From assembly GCA_945632055.1 (NCBI GenBank), contig CALZCU010000003.1, forward strand, positions 1 to 15,066: a stretch of DNA of 15,066 nucleotides, read 5' to 3'. The notes beneath the pieces were generated by a model. The model did not search any database, was not told where the DNA came from, and worked only from the letters and a program-made list of their open reading frames with translations. The stretch's first letter is position 1; the number at the start of each line of letters is the position of its first letter. This DNA comes from an uncultured Ruminococcus sp. (GTDB lineage Bacteria; Bacillota; Clostridia; Oscillospirales; Acutalibacteraceae). Below are positions 1 to 6,533 of this stretch, piece after piece. The position numbers and the translations under genes were made by a program.

Positions 1-318
1 TACGGACGATTTTTCAAGCTCTATATGTACACGGCGCTTGCTCCCATACCGCTTTCAACCTTTGCTGGCGAGCCTACGCAGAATGTCGGTAAGAGCTTCT
101 TCAAAAGCTACTGCGCAGTCTGCCTTGAGGGTGCAGTTATCGTTTTAGCCTGCCTAATATTCTCCCTGTTCGTAACTTCACCGCCTGTGGTAGCAACAGA
201 CGCTTCACCGGTTACAATGACTTGGGCATATATCGGTGAACTGATATTCAATATGCTTGTCCTTGTCGGCACGGTAAAGATGTCCGACCGTATCATTCGT
301 GAGATGATGGGGCTTTAA
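1..318 (+). CDS. VirB6/TrbL-like conjugal transfer membrane protein (3' part, CD1112-type)
   Basis: The frame is open from base 1, so this is the C-terminal 105 residues of a gene that starts upstream of the window; the first ATG at 25 is internal. The piece contains a hydrophobic stretch (about VIVLACLIFSLFV) and a second one near IFNMLVLVG, then ends with a short basic tail. Proteins of this type are polytopic inner-membrane parts of the type IV secretion channel (VirB6 role) in Tn1549-like conjugative elements. The assignment rests on the residual sequence (YGRFFKLYMYTALAPIPLST, with FAGE following) and on PrgI and VirB4 genes lying downstream, which is the usual order. Normally PrgI follows closely; here a toxin-antitoxin cassette separates them. 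The family is well supported; the exact subfamily name is from memory. Confidence 0.82.
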   Translation, partial: YGRFFKLYMYTALAPIPLSTFAGEPTQNVGKSFFKSYCAVCLEGAVIVLACLIFSLFVTSPPVVATDASPVTMTWAYIGELIFNMLVLVGTVKMSDRIIREMMGL

Positions 319-336
319 ATTTTCTTTTGAATTCTA

Positions 337-365
337 TTGACACATAATGATTTTATAATTATAAT
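337..365 (+). promoter_or_regulatory. Consensus sigma-A promoter of the brnT-brnA cassette
   Basis: A perfect -35 TTGACA (337-342) is followed after 17 bp by a perfect -10 TATAAT (360-365). A second TATAAT lies at 365-370 and a third at 354-359, but only the 360-365 copy has ideal spacing. The predicted transcription start is about 371-373, which falls on the ATG of brnT at 372. Confidence 0.85.
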
Positions 366-373
366 ATAATTAT
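355..373. promoter_or_regulatory. Palindrome over the -10 box and brnT start: candidate antitoxin operator
   Basis: Two 9-bp arms, ATAATTATA (355-363) and TATAATTAT (365-373), form a perfect inverted repeat around a single central A (364). The repeat covers the -10 element and the first bases of the brnT start codon. BrnA-type ribbon-helix-helix antitoxins are known to repress their own operon by binding at the promoter, so this is a plausible operator. The sequence is pure A/T, so chance palindromy is easier than usual. Confidence 0.5.
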
Positions 374-665
374 GGATATGATACAGTTTGAATGGGATAA
401 TAATAAAAATGCGATCAACAAAAAGAAGCATAAAATATCCTTTGAAGAAGCCAAAACCGTATTTTATGATGAAGAAGCACTAATAATTGACGATCCTGAG
501 CATTCACAGGAGGAAGAAAGATTTATCATTTTAGGACTTAGCAACAGAGCAAATCTGCTCGTGGTTTGTCATTGTTACAGAGCTTCCGATACTGTAATAC
601 GCATTATTTCCGCAAGGAAAGCAACAAAATCCGAAAGCAAACAGTATGAAGAATGGGGTGAATAG
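372..665 (+). CDS. brnT: BrnT family ribonuclease toxin
   Basis: This 97-residue protein matches the BrnT toxin family, RelE-fold ribonucleases that cut mRNA and are neutralised by BrnA. Recognisable family features are FEWD near the N terminus (6-9), the KKH..SFEEA block (about 18-27), DDPEHSQEEERFIILG in the middle and RIISARKAT near the C terminus. Length is normal for the family. Two starts are possible, ATG at 372 or ATG at 378 (MIQFEWD); neither has a Shine-Dalgarno sequence, and the consensus promoter places the transcript start at about 372, so the mRNA is probably leaderless. The gene ends one base before the antitoxin start. It is a cassette inserted between the VirB6-like and PrgI genes and probably stabilises the element. 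Confidence 0.92.
   Translation: MDMIQFEWDNNKNAINKKKHKISFEEAKTVFYDEEALIIDDPEHSQEEERFIILGLSNRANLLVVCHCYRASDTVIRIISARKATKSESKQYEEWGE
655..660 (+). promoter_or_regulatory. Ribosome binding site of brnA
   Basis: GGGGTG lies inside the last codons of brnT, 6 nt before the ATG at 667. It favours 667 over the in-frame ATG at 646 as the antitoxin start and gives the antitoxin a translation signal that the toxin lacks. Confidence 0.6.
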
Positions 666-666
666 A

Positions 667-876
667 ATGAAAGAAGAATACGATTTCAAAAACGCTAGGA
701 AAAATCCTTATGCAAAAAAGCTGAAAAAACAAATTACAATCAATATTGACAGCGATATAATAGATTATTTTAAGGAGCAGGCAAAAGCATCCGGAATACC
801 TTATCAGACGCTTATTAACCTTTATCTCGCAGACTGTGCTGAGCATCATAAAAAGCTTCAGATTTCCTGGACATAA
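667..876 (+). CDS. brnA: BrnA family antitoxin (ribbon-helix-helix)
   Basis: This 69-residue basic protein resembles BrnA-family antitoxins: an N-terminal EYDF..ARKNPYAKKLKK block, then a short beta-strand segment QITINID (22-28) and helices of a CopG/MetJ-like ribbon-helix-helix DNA-binding fold, ending in LQISW. It should bind and inactivate the BrnT toxin and repress the operon, probably at the palindrome 355-373. The start at 667 is chosen because of the ribosome binding site at 655-660 and because brnT stops at 665, leaving a 1-nt gap typical of translational coupling; an upstream in-frame ATG at 646 would overlap brnT and add seven residues. A hairpin terminator follows at 901. Confidence 0.9.
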   Translation: MKEEYDFKNARKNPYAKKLKKQITINIDSDIIDYFKEQAKASGIPYQTLINLYLADCAEHHKKLQISWT

Positions 877-900
877 AAACTTAATTAATATTCAGATTTT

Positions 901-933
901 AAATCGTCATCTTAACCGATGGCGATTTTTTAT
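901..933 (+). terminator. Rho-independent terminator after brnA
   Basis: AAATCGTCATC (901-911) pairs with GATGGCGATTT (918-928) with one G-T wobble, loop TTAACC, followed by a run of T. It closes the toxin-antitoxin cassette but also lies upstream of PrgI with no visible promoter between, so transfer-operon transcripts must read through it in part. Confidence 0.8.
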
Positions 934-945
934 TTCAAAATTATC

Positions 946-951
946 AGGAGG
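946..951 (+). promoter_or_regulatory. Ribosome binding site fixing the TTG start of the PrgI gene
   Basis: A perfect AGGAGG sits 8 nt upstream of the TTG at 960-962, supporting this unusual start codon. Confidence 0.8.
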
Positions 952-959
952 TAATATAT

Positions 960-1325
960 TTGGAAGTAAAAATTAACAGAGAAATCCGCAACTACACAGA
1001 AGCCGTATTTTTTGGTCTGTCACTTCGACAGATCATTTTTTCTGTATGCGCCTGTGCTGTTGCGGTTGCCGTTTTCTTCATTTTAAAGCCGTATGTGGGT
1101 ACAGAAACCGTATCGTGGATTTGCATTCTGTCCGCCGCTCCGTTTGCGGCACTCGGCTTTGTGAAGTACAACGGAATGACAGCCGAAAAATTCGTCATTG
1201 CTTGGGTGAAATCAGAATTTCTTACACCAAAAAAGCTGACATTCAAATCCACAAATACCTACTGCGAGCTAATGAAGCCGAGTATCGAAAGAAAAGCAAA
1301 GGAGGCTATGAAAGCCAATGATTAA
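960..1325 (+). CDS. PrgI family conjugal transfer protein (VirB3-like)
   Basis: This 121-residue protein starts at a TTG codon placed 8 nt after a perfect AGGAGG. It begins with EVKINREIRNYTEAVFFGLSLRQ, shortened here, then has two membrane segments (about 24-43 and 50-68) and a soluble C-terminal part rich in Lys. This is the architecture of PrgI family proteins, small inner-membrane components that play the VirB3 role beside VirB4 in Gram-positive type IV secretion. Its last codons contain the ATG of the VirB4 gene (8-nt overlap), so the two are translationally coupled. It lies directly after the toxin-antitoxin terminator with no promoter of its own that I can see. Confidence 0.9.
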   Translation: MEVKINREIRNYTEAVFFGLSLRQIIFSVCACAVAVAVFFILKPYVGTETVSWICILSAAPFAALGFVKYNGMTAEKFVIAWVKSEFLTPKKLTFKSTNTYCELMKPSIERKAKEAMKAND

Positions 1326-3648
1326 AACATTAAGAAATATAGGAAAGCAGGACAAGGAAAAGTTTGTCGTTCCAAAAGGGGTTCAGGATGTTATTCCTGT
1401 TACCGCCATTTATGATGACGGCATTTTCCGAATCGGAAAGGACAAATTTTCCAAGTCCTTTAAATTTACCGATATTAACTACGCTGTTGCAAGCCGTGAG
1501 GATAAAGAGGAAATGTTCCTTGAATACTCCGAGCTTCTCAATTCATTTGACAGCGGAGCTACTACAAAGATTACCATTAACAACCGCAGGCTCAACCGAC
1601 TTGACTTTGAAAAGTCAATCCTGATTCCTCTCAAGGGTGACGCTTTGGACATATACCGTGATGAGTACAACAAAATGCTGCTTGATAAAGCAACAGGCGC
1701 AAATTCAATGGTGCAGGACAAGTATATTACGGTATCTGTCTGCAAGAAAAATATAGAGGAAGCCCGCACCTATTTTAACCGTGTAGGTAACGATATGATT
1801 ACTCACCTGAGCAAGCTCGGAAGTCAGTGCATTGAGCTTGAAGCAGAGGAGCGACTTCGTATCTTTCACGATTTCTACCGTGTGGGTGAAGAAAGCTCCT
1901 ATCATTTCAGCCTTAAGGAGAACTGTAAGAAAGGACACAGCTTCAAGGACTATATCTGCCCCGATTCAATGGAGTTTGAAAAGGACTATTTCAAAATTGG
2001 CGACAGATACGGCAGAGTGCTTTTTATGCGTGACTACGCTTCGTATATCAAGGACAGTATGATTTCCGAGCTTACTGAGCTTAACCGTAACCTGATGTTG
2101 TCTATTGATGTTATACCCGTACCGACAGACGAAGCCGTGCGAGAAGCCGAGAGCCGTTTGCTCGGCGTTGAAACCAACATAACGAATTGGCAGCGCAGAC
2201 AAAACGCCAACAACAACTTTTCCGCAACCGTTCCGTATGATATGGAACAGCAGAAGAAAGAAATGAAAGAATTCCTTGATGACCTTACCACCCGTGACCA
2301 GCGAATGATGTTCGGTGTCCTTACGATGGTACACACGGCAGACACAAAGGAACAGCTTGACAACGATACTGAAGCATTACTCACAACAGCGAGAAAACAC
2401 CTTTGTCAGTTTGCAATACTAAAATTTCAGCAGATGGACGGACTGAATACTGCTATGCCTTTCGGTGTACGCAAAATTGATTCATTCCGTACTTTAACAA
2501 CCGAATCACTTTCCGTGCTTATGCCGTTCCGTGTGCAGGATATTTTCCACGACAACGGTATTTACTATGGTCAGAATGTTATCTCAAAGAATATGATTAT
2601 CGCCGACCGCAAACAGCTTTTGAACGGTAACGAGTTTATCCTCGGTGTATCGGGCGGCGGTAAATCATTCGCAGCAAAGGGTGAGATTGTCAATCAAATT
2701 CTTTCATCGGATGCAGATGTAATTATTGTCGATCCCGAGCGTGAGTACGGAGCACTTGTTAATGCGCTCGGCGGTGAGGTAATAAATATTTCGGCTACCT
2801 CTAAAAATCATATTAACGCTATGGATATGTCTGAGGAATACGGAGACGGTGCAAACCCTGTTATTCTGAAATCCGAGTTTATTATGTCGCTTTGTGAGCA
2901 GTTTCTGCCACTCGGTGCAAAAGAGAAATCAATCATTGACCGTTGCACAGCAGGCGTATATCGCACCTATCAGCAGAACAATTACACAGGCAGAGTTCCT
3001 ACCTTGCAGGACTTCCGTGCGGAGCTTCTCAAGCAGGACGAGCCTGAAGCACAGGAAATCGCTCTTGCGATTGAACTGTTCACCAACGGCTCGCTCAACA
3101 CCTTTGCAAAGCAAACGAATGTTGATACCGATAATCGCCTTATCTGTTACGATATTCTCGACCTCGGCAAGCAGCTTATGTCAATCGGTATGCTTGTTGT
3201 AATGGACAGCATCCTCAACCGTATCACGCAGAACAGAGCAAAAGGCAAATCAACCTTTATTTTCATTGATGAAATTTACCTTCTGTTTCAGCACGAGTAT
3301 TCCGCTAATTTCCTTTTTACACTTTGGAAGCGTGTTCGTAAGTACGGAGCGTATGCGACAGGTATTACACAGAATGTTGACGACCTGTTACAGAGCCATA
3401 CGGCAAGAACGATGCTTGCAAACTCTGAATTTATTGTTATGCTCAATCAGGCTTCAACCGACAGAGAGGAGCTTGCAAGACTGCTCAATATATCCGATTT
3501 ACAGCTTTCGTATATCACGAATGTTGAAGCAGGACACGGACTTATTAAGGTAGGCAGCTCACTTGTGCCGTTCGCAAACAAATTCCCGAAGAATACACAG
3601 CTTTACAGGCTGATGACAACCAAGCCGGGTGAAGGTGCTACTGCGTAG
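1318..3648 (+). CDS. VirB4-like conjugation ATPase (CD1110-type)
   Basis: This 776-residue protein is the cytoplasmic ATPase that energises the type IV secretion channel. The N-terminal half (about 1-400) is the VirB4 family domain; the C-terminal half is a RecA/FtsK-like ATPase. The Walker A motif GVSGGGKS is at 443-450 and Walker B FIFIDE at 647-652, with an upstream ADVIIVDPEREYG stretch typical of VirB4/TraC ATPases. A GITQN motif follows near residue 681. Length is normal for the family (about 780-800). The ATG at 1318 overlaps the PrgI end by 8 nt; AAGGAGG lies at 1299-1305, 12 nt away. It is complete, with no frameshift. Confidence 0.95.
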   Translation: MIKTLRNIGKQDKEKFVVPKGVQDVIPVTAIYDDGIFRIGKDKFSKSFKFTDINYAVASREDKEEMFLEYSELLNSFDSGATTKITINNRRLNRLDFEKSILIPLKGDALDIYRDEYNKMLLDKATGANSMVQDKYITVSVCKKNIEEARTYFNRVGNDMITHLSKLGSQCIELEAEERLRIFHDFYRVGEESSYHFSLKENCKKGHSFKDYICPDSMEFEKDYFKIGDRYGRVLFMRDYASYIKDSMISELTELNRNLMLSIDVIPVPTDEAVREAESRLLGVETNITNWQRRQNANNNFSATVPYDMEQQKKEMKEFLDDLTTRDQRMMFGVLTMVHTADTKEQLDNDTEALLTTARKHLCQFAILKFQQMDGLNTAMPFGVRKIDSFRTLTTESLSVLMPFRVQDIFHDNGIYYGQNVISKNMIIADRKQLLNGNEFILGVSGGGKSFAAKGEIVNQILSSDADVIIVDPEREYGALVNALGGEVINISATSKNHINAMDMSEEYGDGANPVILKSEFIMSLCEQFLPLGAKEKSIIDRCTAGVYRTYQQNNYTGRVPTLQDFRAELLKQDEPEAQEIALAIELFTNGSLNTFAKQTNVDTDNRLICYDILDLGKQLMSIGMLVVMDSILNRITQNRAKGKSTFIFIDEIYLLFQHEYSANFLFTLWKRVRKYGAYATGITQNVDDLLQSHTARTMLANSEFIVMLNQASTDREELARLLNISDLQLSYITNVEAGHGLIKVGSSLVPFANKFPKNTQLYRLMTTKPGEGATA

Positions 3649-3664
3649 AAGAAAGGAATCCGCA

Positions 3665-4474
3665 ATGAATAAGAAAATTTTAATAGCTTTGATTGTGGTG
3701 CTTGTCGCTGTATGCGGTGTCAGCACCTATTTTCATATCAAGGGCAGGATTGAATCAGAAGAAAACAAAAAGATGTATGAAACCGTAGCCGAGGAAGTTT
3801 CGGCTACGGAGGACAGCACAGCCGTTTCCGCAAGTGAAGCGGCTGTCAATCCGTATACGGAATACAAGGACGGAGAAAGCGGTAATAGTATTACTCAAAG
3901 TTATACTGACACAATGACTTTTGCCGATAACTCCGATATGGTCGGCTGGATAAAGATTGACGGAACAAATATCAATTATCCTGTTATGCAGACGCCAAAT
4001 GAGCCTGACTATTATCTCAATCGAGATTTTTACAAAAATAAGTCCGCTTACGGCTGCCCTTATGTTCAGGCGAATTGTGATGTCAAAACCCCGTCTGACA
4101 ATGTAATAATCTACGCTCATCATATGAATGACAGCTCAATGTTTGCAAATCTTGAGCTTTTCAGAAGTAAGGATTTTTGGAAATCTCACAAGCAAGTCAC
4201 TTTTGATTTGCTAGACAGGAAAGCAACCTATGACATACTTGCCGTGTTCGCCGTCCCTGTTGATGAAACAGATAAAAATTCATTCAAGTATTATGAGTTT
4301 GTCAACGCCTATGACCCACAGCATTTTTCTGACTTTGTGAGCAAATGCAAGGAACTTTCATTCTATGATACAGGCGTAACCGCAAAATACGGCGATAAGC
4401 TGTTGACGCTTTCCACTTGCGAATACACGCACGACAATGGCAGACTTGTCGTTGTGGCAAAAAGGCATAAGTAA
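3665..4474 (+). CDS. Class B sortase of the conjugative element
   Basis: The protein has 269 residues from the ATG at 3665. That start is preferred because AAAGGA (3652-3657) is 7 nt upstream and because it yields a clean N terminus MNKK plus a membrane segment (about 4-21); an in-frame ATG at 3629 would lie inside the VirB4 gene. The sortase domain occupies about 80-269. The catalytic triad is visible: His152 in IIYAHHMND, Cys252 in TLSTCEY and Arg260 in NGRLVVVAK. Class B sortases join secreted proteins with an NPxTx-like signal to the peptidoglycan. Such genes are common after VirB4 in Tn1549-like elements, presumably anchoring element-encoded surface proteins. No substrate is visible in this window. 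Confidence 0.93.
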   Translation: MNKKILIALIVVLVAVCGVSTYFHIKGRIESEENKKMYETVAEEVSATEDSTAVSASEAAVNPYTEYKDGESGNSITQSYTDTMTFADNSDMVGWIKIDGTNINYPVMQTPNEPDYYLNRDFYKNKSAYGCPYVQANCDVKTPSDNVIIYAHHMNDSSMFANLELFRSKDFWKSHKQVTFDLLDRKATYDILAVFAVPVDETDKNSFKYYEFVNAYDPQHFSDFVSKCKELSFYDTGVTAKYGDKLLTLSTCEYTHDNGRLVVVAKRHK

Positions 4475-4481
4475 ATTATCA

Positions 4482-4510
4482 TAGACAAAGTTGAGCAAGA
4501 GTGATATAAT
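4482..4510 (+). promoter_or_regulatory. Extended -10 promoter of the OLD-family gene
   Basis: TAGACA (4482-4487; 5 of 6 matches to TTGACA) and a perfect TATAAT (4505-4510) are 17 bp apart, and TG at 4502-4503 makes it an extended -10 promoter. Transcription would start near 4517, giving a leader of about 90 nt. Confidence 0.7.
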
Positions 4511-4516
4511 TTTAGT

Positions 4517-4607
4517 AAAATAAATCGGAATTTGTCGAATTGTGGTTACGCAATAACAGAAAATTGCAAGAGAAAAACCTACGCTGCGGTTAGATAGGAG
4601 AAGTAGC
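4517..4607 (+). promoter_or_regulatory. Leader of the OLD-family mRNA with ribosome binding site
   Basis: The leader holds short inverted repeats (GCAAT at 4550-4554 with ATTGC at 4563-4567; AACC with GGTT around 4577-4592), none strong enough to call a riboswitch. AGGAG at 4596-4600 is 7 nt before the ATG at 4608 and fixes that start. Confidence 0.45.
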
Positions 4608-6341
4608 ATGAAACTTGTCAGTGCAGATATAGAAAATTTTCGTTCTATTAAAAAATGCAGTATTCATTTTAATGAAATAACTGCAATTGTTGGAGAGAAT
4701 AATGCTGGAAAGTCTGCTATTCTACGTGCATTGAACAGCTTTTTTAATTACGAATTTGAAGAGCCCTTTTTTATTAATGCTGCTCATAGATACGATATTA
4801 GAACAGTAACAAAAATCAAGTTAACTTTTGAAGATATTCCCCAAAAAGAAATCTACAAAGGAAAGTTAATTAATGACCAGCTTGTTGTACAATTTTCATA
4901 TGCATATAGTCGAACAACAAAAGGTCGATCAATATATTGCTTAACTCTGGGTGGAAAAATTAATGCTGAAAGTATGCTACCTGAAATAAAGAAAGATATA
5001 GATTTTGTGTATATACCAGCCAACCGTGGAACAAAAGATTTAAGTTGGACAGATAACTCAATATTTACGAGACTTGTTGAGCAATATCTCCATGAATATA
5101 CGAAGAATCGAGATTTGCTATCCACTCAAGTAAAACAGGTTGCTAGCCGTTTTCATACTCAAGTGTTATCGAGATTGGAGAAAGAGTTATCAGAATTAAA
5201 TATGCTTGCTTCTGAAAAGACATATGAAGTGAATTTTGATGAGCAAATGGATTATTCCATTTTATTAAGCCAACTCGGAATCAGTATTCTTGAAAAAGGC
5301 AATAGTTTTCCTGTTGCCGAATATGGTAGCGGAATAAAAAGCCTAACTGTCATAGCTTTGCATAGAATGCTTTCTAAAAACAATACCGATTCTATTATTC
5401 TGGGAATAGAGGAACCTGAAACTAATTTACATCCTCAAGCACAGAAAAGATTAATAGCATCTATACTTAACAATAGGCAAGACTTTGAAACTCAAGCTAT
5501 TTTCGCAACACATTCTACTGTAATTGTTGATGCATTAGATCATGAAGATATTGTACTTGTTAGGAGAGTAAATGACGAACAACGAGGATTTAAATCTGTT
5601 ACTTCTCAATTACCAAATGATTTTTGGCAATGTCATGATATTACGGATTATAAACATTATAACTTTTTTAAATACAAAAATAGCGATTTTTTCTTTGCTA
5701 AATATGTTGTTCTATCAGAAAGTATTACTGATGCACAGGTTATCGATAATCTTATCCGTTCAGATTTGAAAGATAATTATTATAATATTAGTCTTTTAAG
5801 CCTAGACGGAGTCTCGAATTTGAAATATCCATATTTTTTACTAAAGGATCTTGATATTCCTTTTTCCATGGTGGTTGATCATGACTTCTTTACACCATAT
5901 ATAAATGATAAACTGGAAAATAGTCGAGATGCAGAATCGTGTTTACCTATGTATAAAACAATAGTAAAACGCCGGAATCCTGTGATTGCTGATATTTGGA
6001 AATCTGATGAAGCAATTCAAGAATTAGAGAGCAAAATGTCTAGATCGTATACCGAGCAGTTCGAATATTTAAAAGAATATCACTTTTTTGTTATGCAATA
6101 TTGCTTAGAAATGGATTTAATTGGAAAATCCGACAAAGCAAGAAATCTGTATTATGATAAATACAATTTGACTGGAGAGAAACGGTGTATTAGTGAATTG
6201 CTTGTAAAAAGAAAGGAAAGAATTAAGGATCCTCTAGTTTTATTGCCGATTTATAAAAGTTTGAGTGCTTCTGAACGACCTATTAGCTATAAAAAAATAA
6301 GGGTAGCTCTTGTTAAACTTATTCAACAACAGCTGAGTTAA
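4608..6341 (+). CDS. OLD-family ATP-dependent nuclease (ABC ATPase plus TOPRIM)
   Basis: This 577-residue protein has an N-terminal SMC/RecF-type ATPase: Walker A GENNAGKS (29-36), a signature-like EYGSGIKSL (238-246), Walker B IILGIEEPETNLHP (263-276) and the switch ATHS (300-303). A TOPRIM-like segment follows, with the first acidic residue E371 in VVLSESITD and the DxD pair D424/D426 in MVVDHDF. This is the layout of OLD (overcoming lysogenisation defect) proteins, many of which act in phage defence. The glycine usually after the TOPRIM glutamate is Ser here. It stands alone between sortase and CHAP genes, with its own promoter and terminator, and is much more AT-rich than its neighbours (spot counts: 22% GC at 4621-4680, 35% at 5401-5460, against 48% at 3061-3120 in VirB4), which suggests recent acquisition as cargo. 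The phage-defence role is inferred. Confidence 0.85.
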   Translation: MKLVSADIENFRSIKKCSIHFNEITAIVGENNAGKSAILRALNSFFNYEFEEPFFINAAHRYDIRTVTKIKLTFEDIPQKEIYKGKLINDQLVVQFSYAYSRTTKGRSIYCLTLGGKINAESMLPEIKKDIDFVYIPANRGTKDLSWTDNSIFTRLVEQYLHEYTKNRDLLSTQVKQVASRFHTQVLSRLEKELSELNMLASEKTYEVNFDEQMDYSILLSQLGISILEKGNSFPVAEYGSGIKSLTVIALHRMLSKNNTDSIILGIEEPETNLHPQAQKRLIASILNNRQDFETQAIFATHSTVIVDALDHEDIVLVRRVNDEQRGFKSVTSQLPNDFWQCHDITDYKHYNFFKYKNSDFFFAKYVVLSESITDAQVIDNLIRSDLKDNYYNISLLSLDGVSNLKYPYFLLKDLDIPFSMVVDHDFFTPYINDKLENSRDAESCLPMYKTIVKRRNPVIADIWKSDEAIQELESKMSRSYTEQFEYLKEYHFFVMQYCLEMDLIGKSDKARNLYYDKYNLTGEKRCISELLVKRKERIKDPLVLLPIYKSLSASERPISYKKIRVALVKLIQQQLS

Positions 6342-6364
6342 TTATTATTTTATCTAATACTAGC

Positions 6365-6403
6365 CGTAGAATTTGCTAAGCTTTTCAATAAATCTATTCT
6401 ACG
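6365..6403. repeat. 8-bp inverted repeat downstream of the OLD-family gene
   Basis: CGTAGAAT (6365-6372) and ATTCTACG (6396-6403) are a perfect inverted repeat separated by 23 bp. The remaining sequence between 6342 and 6459 is AT-rich and holds no gene that I can support. Confidence 0.35.
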
Positions 6404-6459
6404 ATAATAATTCAATTGTATTATAGAAAATCTCAGTTTATCAAACTAAATAACATTAT

Positions 6460-6500
6460 AAAACTCTGATTGGAGAAACACCAGTCAGAGTTTTTGTTTT
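6460..6500 (+). terminator. Rho-independent terminator after the OLD-family gene
   Basis: AAAACTCTGATTGG (6460-6473) pairs with CCAGTCAGAGTTTT (6481-6494) with one G-T wobble, loop AGAAACA, followed by T-rich sequence. It ends the cargo transcript, yet sits only about 35 bp before the CHAP gene start. Confidence 0.85.
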
Positions 6501-6520
6501 AATTTTAAGAATTATTTGAA

Positions 6521-6526
6521 GGGAGG
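6521..6526 (+). promoter_or_regulatory. Ribosome binding site fixing the TTG start of the CHAP gene
   Basis: GGGAGG is 7 nt upstream of TTG 6534-6536. The upstream in-frame TTG at 6516 would lie before this site, so 6534 is the better start. Confidence 0.75.
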
Positions 6527-6533
6527 TAATAAT

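Noticed and set aside
1046..1321. Second reading frame overlapping the PrgI gene
   Set aside because: It is the out-of-frame shadow of PrgI: no ribosome binding site, Cys/Arg-rich composition and no recognisable domain.
3629..3664. Upstream in-frame ATG as start of the sortase
   Set aside because: It lies inside the VirB4 gene, adds a basic tail before the membrane segment, and lacks a ribosome binding site; ATG 3665 has AAAGGA 7 nt upstream.
4491..4510. TTGAGC as -35 element for the TATAAT at 4505
   Set aside because: Spacing would be only 8 bp. TAGACA at 4482 gives the normal 17 bp.
4517..4607. Riboswitch in the leader of the OLD-family gene
   Set aside because: Only 4-5 bp stems are visible and no known aptamer core can be recognised.
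4608..6341. Calling the OLD-family gene GajA of a Gabija system
   Set aside because: No UvrD-like GajB helicase gene follows; the next gene is the CHAP protein of the transfer operon.
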